This document shows, one piece after another, positions 34,099-42,255 of a stretch of DNA of 64,000 bases. Under the pieces are notes generated by a model. It was not told where the DNA came from, made no database searches, and saw nothing but the letters and a program-made list of their open reading frames with translations. Both the position numbers and the translations under genes were made by a program. The stretch lies in NCBI RefSeq assembly GCF_009299835.1, contig NZ_VKCZ01000015.1:50816-114815 (forward strand), given 5' to 3'. The stretch comes from Microlunatus speluncae (lineage in GTDB: Bacteria; Actinomycetota; Actinomycetes; Propionibacteriales; Propionibacteriaceae). Each line of letters opens with the position of its first letter. Position 1 is the stretch's first letter.

Positions 34099-35186
34099 TC
34101 ACCGAGCCGGGCGAGCTCCGGCTCGACGATCTCGGCTTCCTCACCGATGCGGTCACCGCCGTCGGCGCGCTGACCGGGGCCAGCCGGCTCGGCGTCCTGG
34201 AGCGACTCGACCGCGGCCCGGCCACGCCGGCCGAGCTGGCCGCCGACTGCGGCCTCACCGCCGGCGGGGCCGCCCTGTTGCTCGGAGCCCTGGCCGGGTT
34301 GGGAATCGTGCGCAGTGACGAGTCCGGCCGGCACCACCCGATCGGGATCCGGCCGACCGCGCTGGACCGACTGCTGGCCCTGGGCGACGGGCTGCCCGAC
34401 GTGTTGCGGACCGGCGTGCCGGTGATCGCCGCCGGCACCCCGGACGGGGCGGGACAGCTCTATCCGGCGGCGGTCCGGCACCTCGGCGCGCTGATGGCGG
34501 CACCGGCCGCGGCGGCCGCCCGCTGGCTGACCGGGCAGCGGATCGCGGTCGGTGAGGTGTTGGACGTGGGGGCCGGCGCCGCGCCGTGGAGCCTGGCCGT
34601 CGCCGCGGCCGTGCCCGGCTGCCGGGTCACCGCCCTCGACCTGCCTGCGGTGCTGCCGGCCACCCGGGCCGCGGTCACCGCCGCCGGCCTGAGCGACCGG
34701 TTCCGGTTCCGGGCCGGCAACGCGCTGACCACGGACCTGCCCAGCCAGGCCTACGACCTGATCATGGTCGGCAATCTCTGCCATCTCTTCGACGGCCCGA
34801 CCAACGCCCGGCTGCTGACCCGGCTGACCGCGGCGCTGCGACCCGGCGCGATCTTGATGATCTTGGACGCGCTGCCCGACACCCCGGCGGCCGACCACCG
34901 CTCGATCTCCTTGTACGCCCTGGGACTGCACGCCCGTGCCGGCCGCGGCGGGCTGCATCCGCTCGGCCACTACCGGCAGTGGGCGACCGCCGCCGGCCTG
35001 ATCAAGCTCGGCCGGGTCGACCTGTCGGACGCGCCGCCGATCACCCTCGTCCATGCTCACCGGGCCGACCTCGCTACCGGGCCGACCTCGCTACCGGGCC
35101 GACGGCGCCGCCGGGCTGAGGGTGGCGTGGGCCAGACTTGGGGGCATGGGGTGGCGCAGTGGTGGAGTGACCTGGCAGAACGGTGA
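34095..35186 (+). CDS. SAM-dependent O-methyltransferase (plant-type, dimerisation plus methyltransferase domain)
   Basis: A 363-residue methyltransferase. The N-terminal winged-helix dimerisation region has GLTAGGAALLLGALAGLGIV. The Rossmann SAM site reads VGEVLDVGAGAAPWSLAVAA and VTALDLPAVL, followed by YDLIMVGNLCHLFDGP. The enzyme resembles antibiotic and polyketide O-methyltransferases. ATG 34095 overlaps the upstream stop, so it is coupled to the Rph-like gene. The last 41 codons begin with a 17-bp tandem repeat that sets the reading frame of the tail, and the tail overlaps the next gene by 41 bases; the native C-terminus is therefore uncertain. Confidence 0.84.
   Translation: MITEPGELRLDDLGFLTDAVTAVGALTGASRLGVLERLDRGPATPAELAADCGLTAGGAALLLGALAGLGIVRSDESGRHHPIGIRPTALDRLLALGDGLPDVLRTGVPVIAAGTPDGAGQLYPAAVRHLGALMAAPAAAAARWLTGQRIAVGEVLDVGAGAAPWSLAVAAAVPGCRVTALDLPAVLPATRAAVTAAGLSDRFRFRAGNALTTDLPSQAYDLIMVGNLCHLFDGPTNARLLTRLTAALRPGAILMILDALPDTPAADHRSISLYALGLHARAGRGGLHPLGHYRQWATAAGLIKLGRVDLSDAPPITLVHAHRADLATGPTSLPGRRRRRAEGGVGQTWGHGVAQWWSDLAER
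35061..35103 (+). repeat. 17-bp tandem repeat, 2.5 copies
   Basis: The unit CGGGCCGACCTCGCTAC occurs at 35061-35077 and 35078-35094, with nine more bases to 35103. It lies inside the 3' end of the methyltransferase gene. Because 17 is not a multiple of three, unit gain or loss changes the reading frame. Confidence 0.95.
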
Positions 35187-36012
35187 GCCCGGGCTGCGCT
35201 GGGACGGCGGTCGGGTCAGTGCCCTGGCGTACGGGCGGCTGATCGGCTTCCGGGCCGTCGGCGAGCGGCTGTGCCCGGGCGCCCGGGGCAGTGTCTGCCC
35301 GCTCCGGTCGGTGGTCGCCGGCTCCAGCACCGGCGGCCAGTGTGCCGAGTGCAACCGGCTCGACCGACTGCACTCCGTCGCCGCCGACACCATCGCCGAC
35401 GACCCGCGGCCGTACCGGGTCTATCTGGCCTGGTTCGGGCCCGGAATGATCAAGGTCGGGATCACCGCCGAGGAGCGCGGCGCCGCCCGGCTGCTGGAGC
35501 AGGGCGCGATCGCGTTCAGCTGGCTCGGCCGCGGGCCGCTGATGGCCGGCCGGCGGACCGAGGAGGTGCTGCGGCACGCGCTGGCGGTGCCGGACCGGAT
35601 CCCGTACCGGCGCAAGCGTTCCGTCCGGCATCGGCTGCCGCCGGACCCCGACCGGGCCCGCGGCATCGAGGAGCTGTACCGGCGCGCGGTCGAGGTCGGC
35701 GGCTGGACCGAGACCCTGGAGCGACTGCCGCTCGAGGTCCATGATCATGTCGCGGCCTTCGGGATCGCCGACCTGCCGGTCTACGACGGAAACGTCAGTC
35801 GTCTGGCGCCCGGTGGCATCGTCGCCGGCCGGCTGCTCGCCGTCGCCGGCCCCGACCTGCACCTGCTCGACCGGACCGGCCGCCACCTCACCCTGGACAC
35901 CCGCCTGATCACCGGCTGGCAAATCGAAGCCCTGCCGGCCGAGACCGCCGACATGACCGTCCCGCTGACCCTCGAAGACGGCCAAGATCAACTCTTCGAA
36001 ACTCCGGCCTGA
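35146..36012 (+). CDS. DUF2797 domain-containing protein
   Basis: A 288-residue protein starting MGWRSGGVTWQNGEPGLRW. An N-terminal Cys set (RLCPGA, SVCPLRS, GGQCAECNRL) suggests metal binding, and the core YLAWFGPGMIKVGIT, followed by EERGAARLLEQGAIAF, is the DUF2797 hallmark and looks related to GIY-YIG nuclease folds. No biochemical role is established as far as I know. It overlaps the methyltransferase frame by 41 bases and is probably co-transcribed. Confidence 0.85.
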   Translation: MGWRSGGVTWQNGEPGLRWDGGRVSALAYGRLIGFRAVGERLCPGARGSVCPLRSVVAGSSTGGQCAECNRLDRLHSVAADTIADDPRPYRVYLAWFGPGMIKVGITAEERGAARLLEQGAIAFSWLGRGPLMAGRRTEEVLRHALAVPDRIPYRRKRSVRHRLPPDPDRARGIEELYRRAVEVGGWTETLERLPLEVHDHVAAFGIADLPVYDGNVSRLAPGGIVAGRLLAVAGPDLHLLDRTGRHLTLDTRLITGWQIEALPAETADMTVPLTLEDGQDQLFETPA

Positions 36013-36028
36013 GCGCGGACGTGACCAA

Positions 36029-36871
36029 TCACCGGGAACTTGCGGTGGATAGGCCTCGAGTCAACGCCGCGACCAGTTCGAGCCGTCGATCATGATCGCG
36101 CGGCCAGCCCGGAACGTTGCGGACATCCAGGTCGCGAGCAAGCAGACGCCGGTCGCCCGGCCAACGATCGAGTAGCTCGACCAATCGCTGAGGCCCGATC
36201 GTCGTCGCGATGTCGGCCCCGAGCAGTCGAGCCGAGGCGAGCTGCAAATCTGCCACTTCGGCGATGAGTACGTCGTTTCCGGCAGGCGTGTCGTACAGGC
36301 GGTGTTGGACGACGCGTGACTCCGCGTACCAGAACATGATCAAGCCGAGATCCGCCGCGTCCTTGGTCTCCCGCCAGTTGGAACGATCAAGCCACGCCCC
36401 GATCTTGGCCGCCGCATATCCGGCCACCGTCGGGATCCGGATGCTGATCGCCCTGGACAGATTCAGCGGCAGCGCGCTGCGGTAGATCTCGTCGAACGCC
36501 CAGACGCTGATCGCCTCGCGCCTCGTCGGCGGATCCACCGTCCCGCGGGGATCCTCGACGTCTCCAAAGGGAAGAAGATCAACAACGACGCCGGCGATGC
36601 GGTAGCGAATCCCCGTGTCGCCCAGCCTGGGGAAGGCCTCGGACAGCGCCTCGAATGAGCGCCAGGACGAGAAGGCGAGCGCGAGATCAAGATCATGGGT
36701 AGCGGTGGTGGCGAAGGCATGGCCGAGCGCGCGCTGCATGATGTCGCGGCAGTGTGCGCCGACGATCATGATGTCCCTCGCTGCCAGGTGCGAGGTCGTG
36801 GCCAAAGCGGCCTCGACGACGCCGGCCAGGGGAGCGACGACACTAGCGGGGACGTTGCTCGGGTCGAACAT
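36029..36871 (-). CDS. AbiEii-like nucleotidyltransferase, candidate toxin
   Basis: A 280-residue protein with a minimal nucleotidyltransferase core: MIVGAHCRDIMQRALGHAF (the Gly turn before the active site), THDLDLALAF (paired Asp) and IAGVVVDLLPFGD (third acid). AbiEii toxins of type IV systems block growth by modifying tRNA with nucleotides; whether this one does is inference. The start at 36871 lies within the upstream gene (29-base overlap), showing tight coupling. A longer start at 36916 is possible but would add unconserved residues. Downstream gap to DUF2797 is 16 bases, tail to tail. Confidence 0.78.
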   Translation of the reverse strand: MFDPSNVPASVVAPLAGVVEAALATTSHLAARDIMIVGAHCRDIMQRALGHAFATTATHDLDLALAFSSWRSFEALSEAFPRLGDTGIRYRIAGVVVDLLPFGDVEDPRGTVDPPTRREAISVWAFDEIYRSALPLNLSRAISIRIPTVAGYAAAKIGAWLDRSNWRETKDAADLGLIMFWYAESRVVQHRLYDTPAGNDVLIAEVADLQLASARLLGADIATTIGPQRLVELLDRWPGDRRLLARDLDVRNVPGWPRDHDRRLELVAALTRGLSTASSR

Positions 36872-37805
36872 GACGATCCTTCCACTCGATGGCGGCGGAG
36901 CGGACGCGGGGATCATCGCTGCTCAGGAGGTCGGCGTAGACGAGTGGCCAGGGCGCGACGGTCACTGCGGGATCTTCGTCGTTTCGGTCCGGGGCGTCCC
37001 AGAACTTGCGCCGAACCGTGATGTTCGATGGACCGTCCGCGCGCCATCGATTCACCAGCGGCAGTCGCGGATCCAGTTCGGCGACGTAGACGATCAGGGT
37101 TGTCGGGCGGATCAGATCCTCGACAGCCTGTTCGCCGGACACCAGCACCTGGTCCTGGGCGTTGGCGCCGCGGACCGGGTCGAGCTCGCCGCGGAACGCG
37201 CCGAGGGTCAGTCGGCGCGCCAGCCCGACCGGGAACGACGCGGCCCAGAGATCAAGCAGCGACGCCTGCCCGGGCAACTCTGCGCCGTCCTGGTATCCGA
37301 GCTCGGTCAGCATTGAGACGGTGTTATGAGCCTGGCCGACCGAGACCCCGGCGGCCTGAGCGAGTTCGCGGCGAGACCCGTGCCAGAGTTCCGGCCAGGC
37401 CATCAGCACGAAGACGACCTGAGCGCGCCCCGTGCTGAGGAGATTGCCGACCGGCTGCACCGGGCCGTCGGTGTCCGCCGGTCGGGAACGACCGCGGACG
37501 TCGATCAGCACGTCCCCGAATTCGATCCAGGCGTTTCCTGCCGAGTCGAGATACTGGATTCCTGCGCGCCGCAGCGAATCACCTGTCCGGGGTGAGACAT
37601 ACCTGGTGAGGACGAGCAGTGGCAGATCCCCGCGATCGGCCCGCGCAACCTCTGCGAACCGGACTCCGGCCATCACCTTGCAGGAGTAGTTCTGCGCGGA
37701 CGATCCACGGCTGAGCCGGAGATCCGCCGCATGGCGGGCTTGGTCGCCAGGCGACGGAGTGGCGGCGATTCCCCAGTCCGCGAGTTGCGCCCGGAACTCC
37801 TCCAC
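36843..37805 (-). CDS. AbiEi-like winged-helix regulator, candidate antitoxin
   Basis: A 320-residue protein. The N-terminal part contains PLLVLTRYVSPRTGDSLRRA and GIQYLDSAGNAWIEFGDVLI, typical of AbiEi-annotated regulators, and a central winged helix has SRRELAQAAGVSVGQAHNTV. The C-terminal region includes LIVYVAELDPRLPLVNRW. AbiEi antitoxins bind inverted repeats in their own promoter and neutralise the partner without a stable complex. The start is GTG 37805, preceded by GGAGGCG. It precedes and overlaps the candidate toxin gene. The operator at 37833-37851 supports autoregulation. Confidence 0.78.
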   Translation of the reverse strand: MEEFRAQLADWGIAATPSPGDQARHAADLRLSRGSSAQNYSCKVMAGVRFAEVARADRGDLPLLVLTRYVSPRTGDSLRRAGIQYLDSAGNAWIEFGDVLIDVRGRSRPADTDGPVQPVGNLLSTGRAQVVFVLMAWPELWHGSRRELAQAAGVSVGQAHNTVSMLTELGYQDGAELPGQASLLDLWAASFPVGLARRLTLGAFRGELDPVRGANAQDQVLVSGEQAVEDLIRPTTLIVYVAELDPRLPLVNRWRADGPSNITVRRKFWDAPDRNDEDPAVTVAPWPLVYADLLSSDDPRVRSAAIEWKDRHVRPEQRPR

Positions 37806-37820
37806 GACGCGCCTCCGTTC

Positions 37821-37851
37821 ATTATCTGTAATTGTTCATGATAATTGAACA
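37821..37851 (-). promoter_or_regulatory. Promoter with embedded operator of the AbiE-like module
   Basis: On the minus strand TTCAAT (37849-37844) and GATAAT (37826-37821) are 17 bases apart. The perfect inverted repeat TGTTCA-N7-TGAACA (37833-37851) covers the -35. Further GTTCA-type half sites lie at 37817-37821 and 37863-37867. The stretch is far more AT-rich than its surroundings. Confidence 0.7.
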
Positions 37852-37908
37852 GTCAGAAAAAGTGAACACGCGAGGCATGGCGGGTATGGGAGCAAGCGGA
37901 ATTCGAAC

Positions 37909-38970
37909 TCAGTTGACCAGGGTGCCGGCCACTTCGACGGCCAGGTCGCAGGCCTCCGGCTCGCCGACGGTGATCCGCAGCCCGTCGTCGCCGTAGCCGC
38001 GGACCATCAGGCCGGCTTCGGTGAAGGTCTTCACGGCGGCGGTGGTGCGGTCGCCGAGGGGTAGCCAGACAAAGTTGGCCTGACTGTCCGGCACCTCGAG
38101 GCCGGTCGCGCGGAGCCGGCTGAGCAGTGCGTCGCGCCGCTCGATGATCACCGCGACCCGGTCCAGCAGCTCGCGCTCGGCTGCCAGGGAGGCGATCACC
38201 GCGGCCTGGGCCGGGGCGGAGACGCCGAACGGGATGGCGGTCTTGCGGACCGCGCCGGCGAGAGCGGGATCGGCGATGCAGTAGCCGACCCGGAACCCGG
38301 CCAGCCCGTACGCCTTGGAGAAGGTGCGCAGCGAGACCAGGCCCGGATGGTCCTTGATCAACTCGATCGTCCGTGGCGGCGTCGCCACGAACTCGCGATA
38401 GGCCTCGTCCAGCACGACCAGGGCCCGGCCGTCGACCGCCGCGATGAAGGCGGCCAACTCGTCGTGGCCGATCGCCGGACCGGTCGGATTGTTCGGCGAA
38501 CAGACCAAGATCATCTTCGTGGCCGGAGTGATCGCCGCCAGCATCGCGTCGAGATCATGGACGCCGCCCGGGCCGAGCGGCACCATGATCGGTGTCGCCC
38601 CGGTCAGCCGGACCGCGATCGGGTACGCCTCGAAGCTGCGCCAGGCGAAGACCACCTCGTCGCCGGCCGTACAGGTCGCCTGGATCAGGTGATACAGCAC
38701 GCCCGACGAGCCGGAACCGAAGGCCAGTTGATCACCGGCGACGCCGAGCCGGTCGGCCGTCGCCTCGATCACGGCCGCGTTGGCCATGTCGGGATAGCGG
38801 TTCATCCGCGCACAGGCGGCCGCCACGGCCTCCAGCACCCCGGGCAGCGGCGGGAACGGGTTCTCGTTGCTGGAAAGCTTGTACGAGACCCCGCCGGGAC
38901 CGACCGGCGCCGGCTTCCCGGGCACGTACGCCGGGAGCTCGGCCAACTCCGGCCGGACGAACTGTGACAT
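37909..38970 (-). CDS. Histidinol-phosphate or aromatic aminotransferase (HisC/Pat family)
   Basis: A 353-residue PLP enzyme of fold type I. Visible motifs are YKLSSNENPFPP, FGSGSSGVLYHLIQATC, CSPNNPTGPAI, VVLDEAYREF and the PLP lysine in RTFSKAYGLAGFRVGY. Actinobacterial genomes usually have a second HisC homologue acting as phenylalanine aminotransferase (Pat). Being outside a his operon and beginning with RPELAELPAYVPG favours Pat, so no symbol is given. Its start overlaps the VOC protein stop by one base. Confidence 0.88.
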   Translation of the reverse strand: MSQFVRPELAELPAYVPGKPAPVGPGGVSYKLSSNENPFPPLPGVLEAVAAACARMNRYPDMANAAVIEATADRLGVAGDQLAFGSGSSGVLYHLIQATCTAGDEVVFAWRSFEAYPIAVRLTGATPIMVPLGPGGVHDLDAMLAAITPATKMILVCSPNNPTGPAIGHDELAAFIAAVDGRALVVLDEAYREFVATPPRTIELIKDHPGLVSLRTFSKAYGLAGFRVGYCIADPALAGAVRKTAIPFGVSAPAQAAVIASLAAERELLDRVAVIIERRDALLSRLRATGLEVPDSQANFVWLPLGDRTTAAVKTFTEAGLMVRGYGDDGLRITVGEPEACDLAVEVAGTLVN

Positions 38971-39614
38971 CAGATCCGGACCGGACCGGCCGGCGTCTCG
39001 AAGGTCACCGCATCGATCCCCGGCTGACCGTTCGGCGCGATCCAGGAGATCTCAAGATCATCCACGACATGATCGGCCGGGCCGCCGAGCCACTCGTCCA
39101 CCCGGTGTGAGTCGCCGGCGATCTCCAGCTTGACCAGCCGGATGTCGCCGCCGCCGACCGACGGATGGGACTCGGAGTCGCTCAACCAGTGGATGAAGAA
39201 GGGCAGTTGCGGGTCGGCCTGCAGGCCCTTGATCCCGATCTGCTGCCATTGCAACTCATCGCCCTCGGGCAGCCGGCGGTTGCCGGGCACCGCCTTGCGG
39301 CCCAGCCGCTGCTCGATCGGAGCAAGATCATCGACGGCGACCACCCAGCCGAGCCAGCCGCCGCCCATGTTGGACCGGGCCCGCACCGCCTGGCCGAACG
39401 GGGCCTTCTCGGCGGCCGGGTGATCAAGGACCTCGACCACCTCCAGATACTGGCCGCCGGACAGCGGCAGGATCTGGTTGCGGGTGCCGAACCTGGGGTG
39501 GAATCCGCCGTCGTGGAACTCCGCCCCGAGTTGCCGGCTCAACTGCTCCGCAGTCCCCTTGAGTCCCTCGGGGCCCGCGGCGAAGGAGAGATGATCCAGT
39601 CGCATACCGCTCAT
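38970..39614 (-). CDS. VOC family (glyoxalase-like) protein
   Basis: A 214-residue protein with the Glyoxalase_3-type layout: MRLDHLSFAAGPEG with a possible metal His, GGFHPRFGTRNQILPLSGGQYLEVVEV, and FFIHWLSDSESHPSV. It is probably a metal-dependent lyase or binding protein of unknown substrate. Two ATG codons, 39614 and 39605, are possible and neither has a clear ribosome site. The stop overlaps the aminotransferase start (TGATG), so the two are coupled. Confidence 0.8.
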   Translation of the reverse strand: MSGMRLDHLSFAAGPEGLKGTAEQLSRQLGAEFHDGGFHPRFGTRNQILPLSGGQYLEVVEVLDHPAAEKAPFGQAVRARSNMGGGWLGWVVAVDDLAPIEQRLGRKAVPGNRRLPEGDELQWQQIGIKGLQADPQLPFFIHWLSDSESHPSVGGGDIRLVKLEIAGDSHRVDEWLGGPADHVVDDLEISWIAPNGQPGIDAVTFETPAGPVRI

Positions 39615-39649
39615 TGTGACCGGACCGGTCGGTCACGATGAGACCGGGG

Positions 39650-40489
39650 TCACGTCTTCTTCCGCGCTCCGGCCTGTGCTACCGTCGCCCGCCCGTTCTT
39701 GCCCCGGGTGCGCGCCACGGCCTGCGCCGGATCGGCGGCATGGCGCATCCCGAGCCCCGGTTTCGCGTCGAAATCGGCGCACAGGACCGCCAGTTGCTCG
39801 TACGCCTGCTGGCCCATCAGCGCGGTCAGCTCGGGCCGGTTGGATACGTACACCGGCTCCTGGGCGACGTGCGCCTCCGTGTTCGCGGTGCAGTACCAGT
39901 CCAGGTCGTGCCCGCCCGGCCCCCAGCCGTCCCGGCTGTATTCGCCGATGCTGATCTCGGTGTAGCTGGTGTCGTCGGCCCGCTTCACGGTGCGGAACTG
40001 GCGCCGGATCGGCAACTGCCAGCACACGTCGGGCTTGGTCTCCAGGAAGTCGCGGCCCTGGCTGACCGCCAGGTGGTGCAGCGCGCAGCCGTCGCCGCCG
40101 GCGAAGCCCGGCTTGTTCAGGAAGATGCAGCCGCCGTCGAAGACCCGGGTCTTCCGGCCGGGCTCGTCACCGGGGGCGACGGTCTCGTCCTCCTCGCGCT
40201 CGACCCAGCCGCGCTTGCGCCCCTCCTTGTGGTTCTGCCACAGCTCCGGGGTGAGTTGCTTGACGGCTTTACGGACCCGCTTCTCGTCGTCCTCGTCGGC
40301 GAAGTGAGCGCCGAGCGTGCAGCAGCCGTCGTTCGGCCGGTCGGCGTAGATCCCCGGGCAGCCGCGGCCGAAAATACAGGTGTAGCGCGAGGTCAACCAG
40401 GTCAGGTCGCAGCGGAACACCTCATCGGCGTCCTCGGGGTTGACGAACTCGGCGAAGGCACGAGGAAAAGGGAGCAACACTTCCGGCAC
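39650..40489 (-). CDS. Cys-rich conserved actinobacterial protein of unknown function
   Basis: A 279-residue protein with many conserved-looking Cys and His: RCDLTWLTSRYTCIFGRGCP, GCCTLGAHF, GGCIFLNKP, GCALHHLAV, DVCWQLPIRR and LDWYCTANTEAHV. The pattern suggests a metal or Fe-S site. A very similar protein, I recall, is encoded by mycobacterial Rv0495c near proC, matching the proximity here, but no function is established. The tail is basic (QAGARKKT). Confidence 0.8.
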   Translation of the reverse strand: MPEVLLPFPRAFAEFVNPEDADEVFRCDLTWLTSRYTCIFGRGCPGIYADRPNDGCCTLGAHFADEDDEKRVRKAVKQLTPELWQNHKEGRKRGWVEREEDETVAPGDEPGRKTRVFDGGCIFLNKPGFAGGDGCALHHLAVSQGRDFLETKPDVCWQLPIRRQFRTVKRADDTSYTEISIGEYSRDGWGPGGHDLDWYCTANTEAHVAQEPVYVSNRPELTALMGQQAYEQLAVLCADFDAKPGLGMRHAADPAQAVARTRGKNGRATVAQAGARKKT

Positions 40490-40571
40490 TGGGGCAGCCT
40501 ACGCCCGGGCCCGGTGGGACGCCGGTATCCACGGCCGCGATCGACCCGCGCGTGAGAACGCCGTTTGTGGG

Positions 40572-40577
40572 TACGCT
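40572..40577 (+). promoter_or_regulatory. -10 element of a leaderless promoter
   Basis: TACGCT is exactly seven bases before GTG 40585. It is the main reason for choosing that start over GTG 40552. Confidence 0.5.
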
Positions 40578-40584
40578 GATAGTC

Positions 40585-41451
40585 GTGCCGGATATTGAGA
40601 ACGACCCGGGGTCTGTGGCCCGGGCCACGACCGCGAAGGTCGCCCTGTCGACCGCTTCGGTCTATCCCGAGACCACCTCGAGCGCCTTCGAGTTGGCCCG
40701 CCGTCTGGGCTATGACGGCGTCGAGGTGATGGTCGGCATCGATCCGGTCGCCGCCGACATCGACGCGGTGGAGAAGTTGCGGGACTATCACGGCGTGCCG
40801 GTGCTGGCGATCCACGCGCCCTGCCTGTTGATCACGCAGCGGGTCTGGGGCAGCGACCCGTGGGCCAAGCTGGAGCGGTCGGCCGAGGCGGCCCACCGGC
40901 TCGGGGCCGAGGTCGTCGTGGTCCATCCGCCGTTTCGCTGGCAGCGGGAGTACGGCAAGAACTTCGCCGAAGGCATCGATCGCCTCAACGGCGCTACCGG
41001 GATCAAGTTCTGCGTCGAGAACATGTATCCGTGGCGCACCCCGGGCGGCGAGCTGAAGGCCTACCTGCCCGGCTGGGATCCGACCCACCACGACTACGAG
41101 CACCTGACGCTCGACCTGTCGCACGCCTCGACCGCCGGGCAGCAGTCCGTCGACCTGGTCGAGGCCTGGGGCGACCGGCTGCGGCACGTCCACCTGACCG
41201 ACGGCAACGGGTCGATGAAGGACGAGCACCTGGTCCCGGGCCGCGGCGACCAGCGGGCCGCCGAGGTGCTGAACCACCTGGCCCGCCGCGGCTTCAGCGG
41301 CCACGTCGTGCTGGAGATCAACTCGCGCAAGGCGCAGACCCGGGCCCAGCGCGAGGTCGACCTCGCCGAGTCCCTCTCCTTCGCCCGCACCCACCTGACC
41401 CGCGCCCCCGACTTCGTCGTCGACAGCGTCGGCGTCGCGAAAACCGGCTGA
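40585..41451 (+). CDS. Sugar phosphate isomerase/epimerase-like TIM barrel protein
   Basis: A 288-residue AP-endonuclease-2-fold protein. Motifs are VALSTASVYPETTSSAFELA, LGYDGVEVMVGIDP, VVVVHPPFRWQREY, the metal Glu in FCVENMYPWR, LDLSHAS, RHVHLTDGNGS and VLEINSRKAQ. A similar protein (Rv0498) lies near proC in mycobacteria, so it looks like a core actinobacterial gene rather than a catabolic accessory. GTG 40585 appears leaderless; GTG 40552 is an alternative. It converges on the SDR gene, 22 bases away. Confidence 0.85.
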   Translation: MPDIENDPGSVARATTAKVALSTASVYPETTSSAFELARRLGYDGVEVMVGIDPVAADIDAVEKLRDYHGVPVLAIHAPCLLITQRVWGSDPWAKLERSAEAAHRLGAEVVVVHPPFRWQREYGKNFAEGIDRLNGATGIKFCVENMYPWRTPGGELKAYLPGWDPTHHDYEHLTLDLSHASTAGQQSVDLVEAWGDRLRHVHLTDGNGSMKDEHLVPGRGDQRAAEVLNHLARRGFSGHVVLEINSRKAQTRAQREVDLAESLSFARTHLTRAPDFVVDSVGVAKTG

Positions 41452-41473
41452 CCCCAACTCCGGATCGGCAGGC

Positions 41474-42058
41474 TCAGGCGCGGATCACGCGCCCGTTGTG
41501 GTCGCCTTCGACGCAGGATCGGAAGTGTCGGGCGACGTCCGCGGCCGGGGTCCCACCCGCGGTGTCGAGCCCGGCGGCGACCAGGCTCTCCCGGATCCAC
41601 CCCGGCGCGATCAGATTGAGCCGCAGTCCCCGGGGAAGTTCTGCCGCGGCATTGGTGACAAACCCCTCCAGCCCGGCGTTGACCAGGGCACCCAGCGATC
41701 CGCCGGGCAGCGGCTCGGCAAAGGTCCCGCCGGTCAACGTGACCGAACCGCCGTCGGGGAGCTCCGCGAAGGCGCGGCGGGCCAGCGCGACCTGGCCGAG
41801 CAGCTTGCCCCGCAGCCCGGCCGCGAACTCGGCGTCGCCCGCGCCCATCAGGTCGAGCAGCGGACCACTCGCCGCGCAGCACACCACCGCCCCTGCCCCG
41901 GGCACCGCGCGGAACAGCGCGTCGAGCGACGCCGGATCCTCCAGATCGACTCCGGGCTCGGTGCGACGCGAGACCCCGACGACCTCGTGCTCCGCGCCCA
42001 GGTCGGCCGCCACCGCGGCACCGAGCGTTCCATTGGCCCCCACCACCACGATCCGCAC
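41474..42058 (-). CDS. Short-chain dehydrogenase/reductase
   Basis: A 194-residue SDR with the nucleotide loop VVVGANGTLGAAVAADLG and VLTGGTFAEPLPGG-like strand; the Ser-Tyr-Lys catalytic set is not obvious, so activity is uncertain. It resembles compact reductases that begin MRIVVVGATG. The start is GTG 42058, preceded by AGGAG. It is transcribed divergently from the proline dehydrogenase gene. Confidence 0.8.
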   Translation of the reverse strand: MRIVVVGANGTLGAAVAADLGAEHEVVGVSRRTEPGVDLEDPASLDALFRAVPGAGAVVCCAASGPLLDLMGAGDAEFAAGLRGKLLGQVALARRAFAELPDGGSVTLTGGTFAEPLPGGSLGALVNAGLEGFVTNAAAELPRGLRLNLIAPGWIRESLVAAGLDTAGGTPAADVARHFRSCVEGDHNGRVIRA

Positions 42059-42255
42059 GTCACTGCTCCTGTCTCGGGTTCGTCGACGGCGGTGATTGTC
42101 CCAGGGATCTTCGATCTGAACACCGGACGGCCGCGGGAGCCCGAGTCGGCGCGAAGAACGCCGGTGGGGGCGAGATCCGGCGCGAAGTTTTCCCGGCGTG
42201 GTCGGCGGAGTTACGCTTCCTCCGCGCATCGCACAGCGAGCACTGAGGAGGTCGG

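Noticed and set aside
37875..37910. A TTCGAA-containing stretch resembling the 3' part of a tRNA
   Set aside because: No acceptor, D or anticodon arms could be folded, and the presumed T stem does not pair. An attachment-site remnant cannot be shown.
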